Shown: piece after piece, positions 60,724 to 64,000 of the stretch
Layout of the letters: each line of letters starts with the position of its first letter
How positions within the stretch are numbered: position 1 is the first letter of the stretch
NCBI GenBank assembly: GCA_002436065.1
Contig: DIXP01000021.1
Coordinates: 161,007-225,006 of the forward strand
Length of the DNA: 64,000 bases
Direction: 5' to 3'
Source: Chloroflexi bacterium UBA6077
GTDB lineage: Bacteria; Chloroflexota; UBA6077
Made by a program: the position numbers and the translations under genes
The notes under the pieces: model-generated
What the model saw: the letters and a program-made list of their open reading frames with translations, nothing else
Told to the model about the DNA's origin: nothing
Databases searched by the model: none

Positions 60724-63395
60724 ACATCCTCACGTCGTATACCCTGAAGTACCTGCGGCTGAACAGGAAGCGTACTGCGGTGACCATCCTGGGGGTGATC
60801 CTGTCCTCCGCCCTGATCTGTGGGGTGATCCTGCTGGGGGTGAGCTTCCAGAAGATGATGATCGACCACGAGATCGCCACCGCGGGGAATTGGCACGCCC
60901 AGATCCGCGCCGTGCCCTATGAAAAGGCGAAATATATCACCGAAAACAGCGCCGTCCAAACGGCGATGCTCAGCGCCTCGCTCGGGAGCGCCACCTACGG
61001 CAGCCAAAACGCAGTCAGGCCCTACCTGTACATCACCGCCTATGACACGCCTTCTTTCCAGAACCAATCCATCAAGCTGATCTCTGGACGCCTTCCTCAA
61101 AACGGGGAAGAGCTGCTCATTTCGCCGGTGATGGTAGCGGACTCTGGCCTGGGCTTGAAACCTGGCTCCACATTGCACCTGGCTATTGGCCAGCGGAATA
61201 TCCCCAACTACGATGAAATGGTCAAGGCATGGGGAGGAGAAGAATATGTCGCTCTGCAAGATGGGGAGACCTTTACCCCGTCCGTTTCCACAATCTACAC
61301 GGTTGTAGGCGTGATGGCGCCGCTGGTCGATGAGACCAGCATGCCCGCGGCTTTCCCGGCCCTCACTTACCTCGACCCGGCGCCATTGGCAGCCGCAGAC
61401 CAAGTGGACATCTCGATCCTGGCCCGCGATCCGCGCAGCATTAACACCAGCGTGCCGGAGATGGCCAAGAGCGCCGGGTTGGAGGTGAACACGGGTCCGG
61501 ATGGCCGGCCGGCGAAGGAGAGCATTTCTTATAACGAGGAGCTGCTGACCTGGATGGGCGCCAGCGGCCGTTCCAACTACGTGAGCTTCTTCCTGGTGAT
61601 CATCGCCACCCTCATCGCCCTGATCGTGGGCGGCTCGGCCTTGGTGATCTACAACGCTTTCGCCATCTCGATCGGCGAGCGCAAGAAGCAGTTCGGCATG
61701 TTTGCGAGCGTGGGCGCCACCGCCGCGCAGATCCGCCGCATCGTGCTGATCGAAGCTGGGGCCATCGCGGCGATCGGCATCCCGCTGGGCACCCTGGGCG
61801 CCGTCGCCGGGGTGGGGATTCTGCTGAAGCTCACCCAGGGGATCGTCTCCCAGTTGATCGTTGACGCGGAGCAGGGGATGCAGTTGGTGGTCTCGCCGCT
61901 GGTCATCGGCTCGACCGTGCTGTTCTCCGCGGCGACCATCCTGCTCTCGGCCTGGATCCCCGCCCGGCGCGCCTCCCGGGTTTCGCCCATCGATGCCATC
62001 CGCCAGAGCGGCGAGCTCCAGGAGGGCACGCCGCTCAACCTGCGCACCAGCCCGCTGATCCGGCGTGCGTTCGGGTTCGAGGGCGAGCTGGCGCTCAAAT
62101 CCCTCCAGCGCGACCGCAAGAAATACCTCACCACGTTACTCTCGCTCATGATCAGCATCATCCTGTTCGTGGCCTTCAACGCCCTGATGCTGTATACCGA
62201 CACCACCCAAAACCTGGCTGTCAAAGCGATGGACTACGACCTGCAGATCGACCTGGACTACCGCCAAAGCCACGCCAATCAGTTTGCCGACCTGGTCAGC
62301 CAACTGCCGGAAGTGCAGCGGGTTTCCTACATACGCTGCTCCCACGAGGAGTACGTCCCCCCGCGCACGGGGATCACCGACCCGGCGTACCAGGCCCTGC
62401 AGGAGCTGACCAGCCTTGAATTTGAATCTCTGCCCCAACCTGTAGAAGGCGGTACATACGCGTTTGTGCTCAAGGTGTGTACCGTGGGGCCGGCCGAGTT
62501 TGCCTACTACGCCGCGCAGCTCGGTCTGGACGTGCAGCAGTATTCCGATCCCTCCGCGCCGCTGGGGATCCTGCTCAACCACGCCACACTGCGCCAGGGC
62601 GGCAAGCTGTACGATTTAGACCTGTTCAGCCTGAAGCCGGGCGATACGATGTCTGCCACTCAGATGTCTGGTTGGTCCGCCCCCCAAACCGGAGGTGAAG
62701 CAACACCCAGCCTGACGTGGACGGTGGGCGCGGTTACCCAGGAGAGCCCCCTGGGCTTCCGGGGGGCGACGCTGGTTCCGGAGATGATCGTCTCGGACGC
62801 CGTCTTCGACGGTTTGAGCGACCGAATGCTACAGCTGGGCCCGATCGCTCAAGGGCACATGACCGTCAAGAGCGATGACCCGGACGCGGCGTTGGAAGCC
62901 ATCGAACGGCTCTACAAGGCTACGGTCGGGGGCAATTTCTCGTACTATTCGATGGAGGAGTTCAATAAGGGCAAAAACCTGCAGAATCTGATGACCAACC
63001 TGTTCTTCTACGGGTTCCTGACGCTGATCACGCTGATCGGGGTGACCAACATCGTCAACACGCTGGATACCAACATCAAGCTGCGCCGGCGCGAGATCGC
63101 CATGCTCAAATCGGTCGGGCTGACGCCGGGCGGCTTCCTGCGCATGCTGCGCTACGAGAGCCTGTTCTACGGGCTGACGGCGCTGCTTTACGGGCTGCCG
63201 CTCGGGATCGCCCTGAGCGTGGTCATCTACCTCCAGTTCGGCGGGGTGAGTACCTTTGCCTTCACCCTGCCCTGGTGGGCGATCCTGGCCTGCGTCGCCG
63301 GCATCCTGGCGATCGTTTTCGCCACCATGATGGTCTCGGGTGCGATGATCCGCAACGACAACATCGTGGATACGATCAAGGAAGAGAACTTGTAG
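60720..63395 (+). CDS. FtsX-like ABC permease
   Basis: The product is 891 residues, with an N-terminal transmembrane helix (VTILGVILSSALICGVILLG) and a large extracytoplasmic domain. Then comes an FtsX core of three helices (about 280-430, including FFLVIIATLIALIVGGSALV). A second extracytoplasmic domain follows (about 500-740), and finally a second FtsX core at the C-terminus (LFFYGFLTLITLIGVTNIV and others). This 8-10 helix duplicated layout is typical of BceB/MacB-related permeases. It is the last gene of the regulator-kinase-ATPase-permease operon, so it is likely induced by the substrate it senses. Confidence 0.92.
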   Translation: MNILTSYTLKYLRLNRKRTAVTILGVILSSALICGVILLGVSFQKMMIDHEIATAGNWHAQIRAVPYEKAKYITENSAVQTAMLSASLGSATYGSQNAVRPYLYITAYDTPSFQNQSIKLISGRLPQNGEELLISPVMVADSGLGLKPGSTLHLAIGQRNIPNYDEMVKAWGGEEYVALQDGETFTPSVSTIYTVVGVMAPLVDETSMPAAFPALTYLDPAPLAAADQVDISILARDPRSINTSVPEMAKSAGLEVNTGPDGRPAKESISYNEELLTWMGASGRSNYVSFFLVIIATLIALIVGGSALVIYNAFAISIGERKKQFGMFASVGATAAQIRRIVLIEAGAIAAIGIPLGTLGAVAGVGILLKLTQGIVSQLIVDAEQGMQLVVSPLVIGSTVLFSAATILLSAWIPARRASRVSPIDAIRQSGELQEGTPLNLRTSPLIRRAFGFEGELALKSLQRDRKKYLTTLLSLMISIILFVAFNALMLYTDTTQNLAVKAMDYDLQIDLDYRQSHANQFADLVSQLPEVQRVSYIRCSHEEYVPPRTGITDPAYQALQELTSLEFESLPQPVEGGTYAFVLKVCTVGPAEFAYYAAQLGLDVQQYSDPSAPLGILLNHATLRQGGKLYDLDLFSLKPGDTMSATQMSGWSAPQTGGEATPSLTWTVGAVTQESPLGFRGATLVPEMIVSDAVFDGLSDRMLQLGPIAQGHMTVKSDDPDAALEAIERLYKATVGGNFSYYSMEEFNKGKNLQNLMTNLFFYGFLTLITLIGVTNIVNTLDTNIKLRRREIAMLKSVGLTPGGFLRMLRYESLFYGLTALLYGLPLGIALSVVIYLQFGGVSTFAFTLPWWAILACVAGILAIVFATMMVSGAMIRNDNIVDTIKEENL

Positions 63396-63433
63396 GGGGC
63401 AACGTTTTGCCCTGGAAAGTAGTGGTAACGATA

Positions 63434-64000
63434 GTGAAGCGACTGGTCTTCTGTGCGATTGCGGCTTCAGCTGTGATGCTCGCATTGGCCACGTCTCCCG
63501 CAATGCATCCCTTCATTCCTCAGACCCCCACCTACCAGGTGATTGAGGTGACTCCCATCCCTACGTCTCCCGCGATGCATCCCTCCATTCCGCAGACCCA
63601 GGCGACCCAAACCAGAGCGAGATCGGGCGATCTCCCTCGACAGCAGGATGCCCCGGCGCCCGATCTTCCGCCGCGTCAGCAAACCGGAGCGAGATCGGGC
63701 GATCTCCTGGAGATACCCCTGGAACCCTCCATGGCTGGCTGGAAGGAGACTCCAATTCGAGACACGGGCGAGCCCCTGGTGTCACTTGAGAGCCTTCACA
63801 GTCGAGTGGTCATCGACCCAAGTTGCTGGCATCCCATTCTACGGAGGGGGGCCGCAGACCGACTCGCGCTTGCCGCCCAGGCCCTGCCTTCGAGTTACCG
63901 CCTGCTAGTCCTGGATGCCCATCGCACCCTCGCGGAGCAAAACGCCCTATTCGAGGATGGAAAGCGGCAATCCCACGTACCTGCGATTCGTTCTCTCGAA
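63434..64000 (+). CDS. Secreted VanX/DdpX-like D-Ala-D-Ala dipeptidase, partial
   Basis: The frame is open from GTG 63434 to the end of the window (189 codons visible). Residues 1-22 form a signal peptide (RLVFCAIAASAVMLALA). Residues 23-98 are a Pro/Gln-rich linker with internal repeats. From about residue 113 the dipeptidase domain begins: PLVSLESLHSRVVIDPSCW, then LVLDAHRTLAEQN, corresponding to the D-x-(Y/H)-R region of VanX, which holds the transition-state arginine. The zinc ligands lie beyond the edge. It follows the transporter operon by 38 bases and probably trims peptidoglycan precursors or fragments outside the membrane. Confidence 0.8.
   Translation, partial: MKRLVFCAIAASAVMLALATSPAMHPFIPQTPTYQVIEVTPIPTSPAMHPSIPQTQATQTRARSGDLPRQQDAPAPDLPPRQQTGARSGDLLEIPLEPSMAGWKETPIRDTGEPLVSLESLHSRVVIDPSCWHPILRRGAADRLALAAQALPSSYRLLVLDAHRTLAEQNALFEDGKRQSHVPAIRSLE
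63491..63707 (+). repeat. Two pairs of in-frame repeats with 72-bp period
   Basis: A 37-bp unit recurs at 63491-63527 and 63563-63599 with 34 of 37 identical. A 21-bp unit recurs exactly at 63615-63635 and 63687-63707. Both pairs are 72 bp (24 codons) apart and in the reading frame of the dipeptidase linker, giving repeated TSPAMHP-IPQT and ARSGDL. They may be dispersed genomic repeats inserted into coding sequence or a recent duplication of linker units. Confidence 0.75.

Overview
The window is GC-rich bacterial DNA. It is mostly a large accessory/defence island that meets ordinary chromosomal genes at its right end: a two-component system, an ABC transporter and a VanX-like dipeptidase. No phylogenetic marker is present. 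NB-ARC/TPR proteins and the style of the BceRSAB-like operon make a Chloroflexota-type bacterium my best guess, at low confidence.

Layout. 1-8.3 kb: a truncated C5-DNA methyltransferase, an HNH protein, two PD-(D/E)XK-like nucleases and two proteins of unknown function. 8.4-14.1 kb: a translationally coupled minus-strand operon with one NB-ARC ATPase and three TPR proteins, which looks like a split STAND sensor. 14.3-17.2 kb: a small membrane protein, a decayed gene, a mirrored repeat array, a small unknown gene and an XRE regulator. 17.3-36.3 kb: a long plus-strand series of NurA, HerA-like ATPase, Mre11/SbcD and Rad50/SbcC, then a complete type III Wadjet system (JetABCD), then an unknown zinc-finger-like protein, a PD-(D/E)XK nuclease and a phage-type conserved protein. 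36.3-42.7 kb: a small nuclease-like gene, a regulator-like protein and a 1385-residue NACHT-like NTPase with a C-terminal nuclease domain.

42.9-55.0 kb: a nested mobile region. A 3' half of a CAT-anticodon tRNA, a frameshifted tyrosine integrase, a five-gene operon and a second tRNA-core-like site delimit an apparent 9.6 kb element. The operon encodes SIS-HAD, a PRTase-like protein, an ORC/CDC6-like ATPase, a Rossmann-like protein and a zinc-binding PfkB kinase. Next to it lie a second, truncated integrase, a broken HTH/PIN pair and an intact HTH/PIN toxin-antitoxin pair. A 58-bp direct repeat (86% identical) brackets this region, and a 101-bp direct repeat (85% identical) brackets about 53 kb (3.7-57.0 kb).

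57-64 kb: a tRNA 3' remnant with a strong terminator, a transposase remnant, then the chromosomal operon for response regulator, histidine kinase, ABC ATPase and FtsX-like permease, and a partial secreted dipeptidase.

Two parts stand out as possible undescribed systems. One is the joining of the archaeal-type end-resection set (NurA/HerA/Mre11/Rad50) to Wadjet III in one apparent unit. The other is the five-gene sugar/nucleotide-chemistry cluster carried on its own integrative element.
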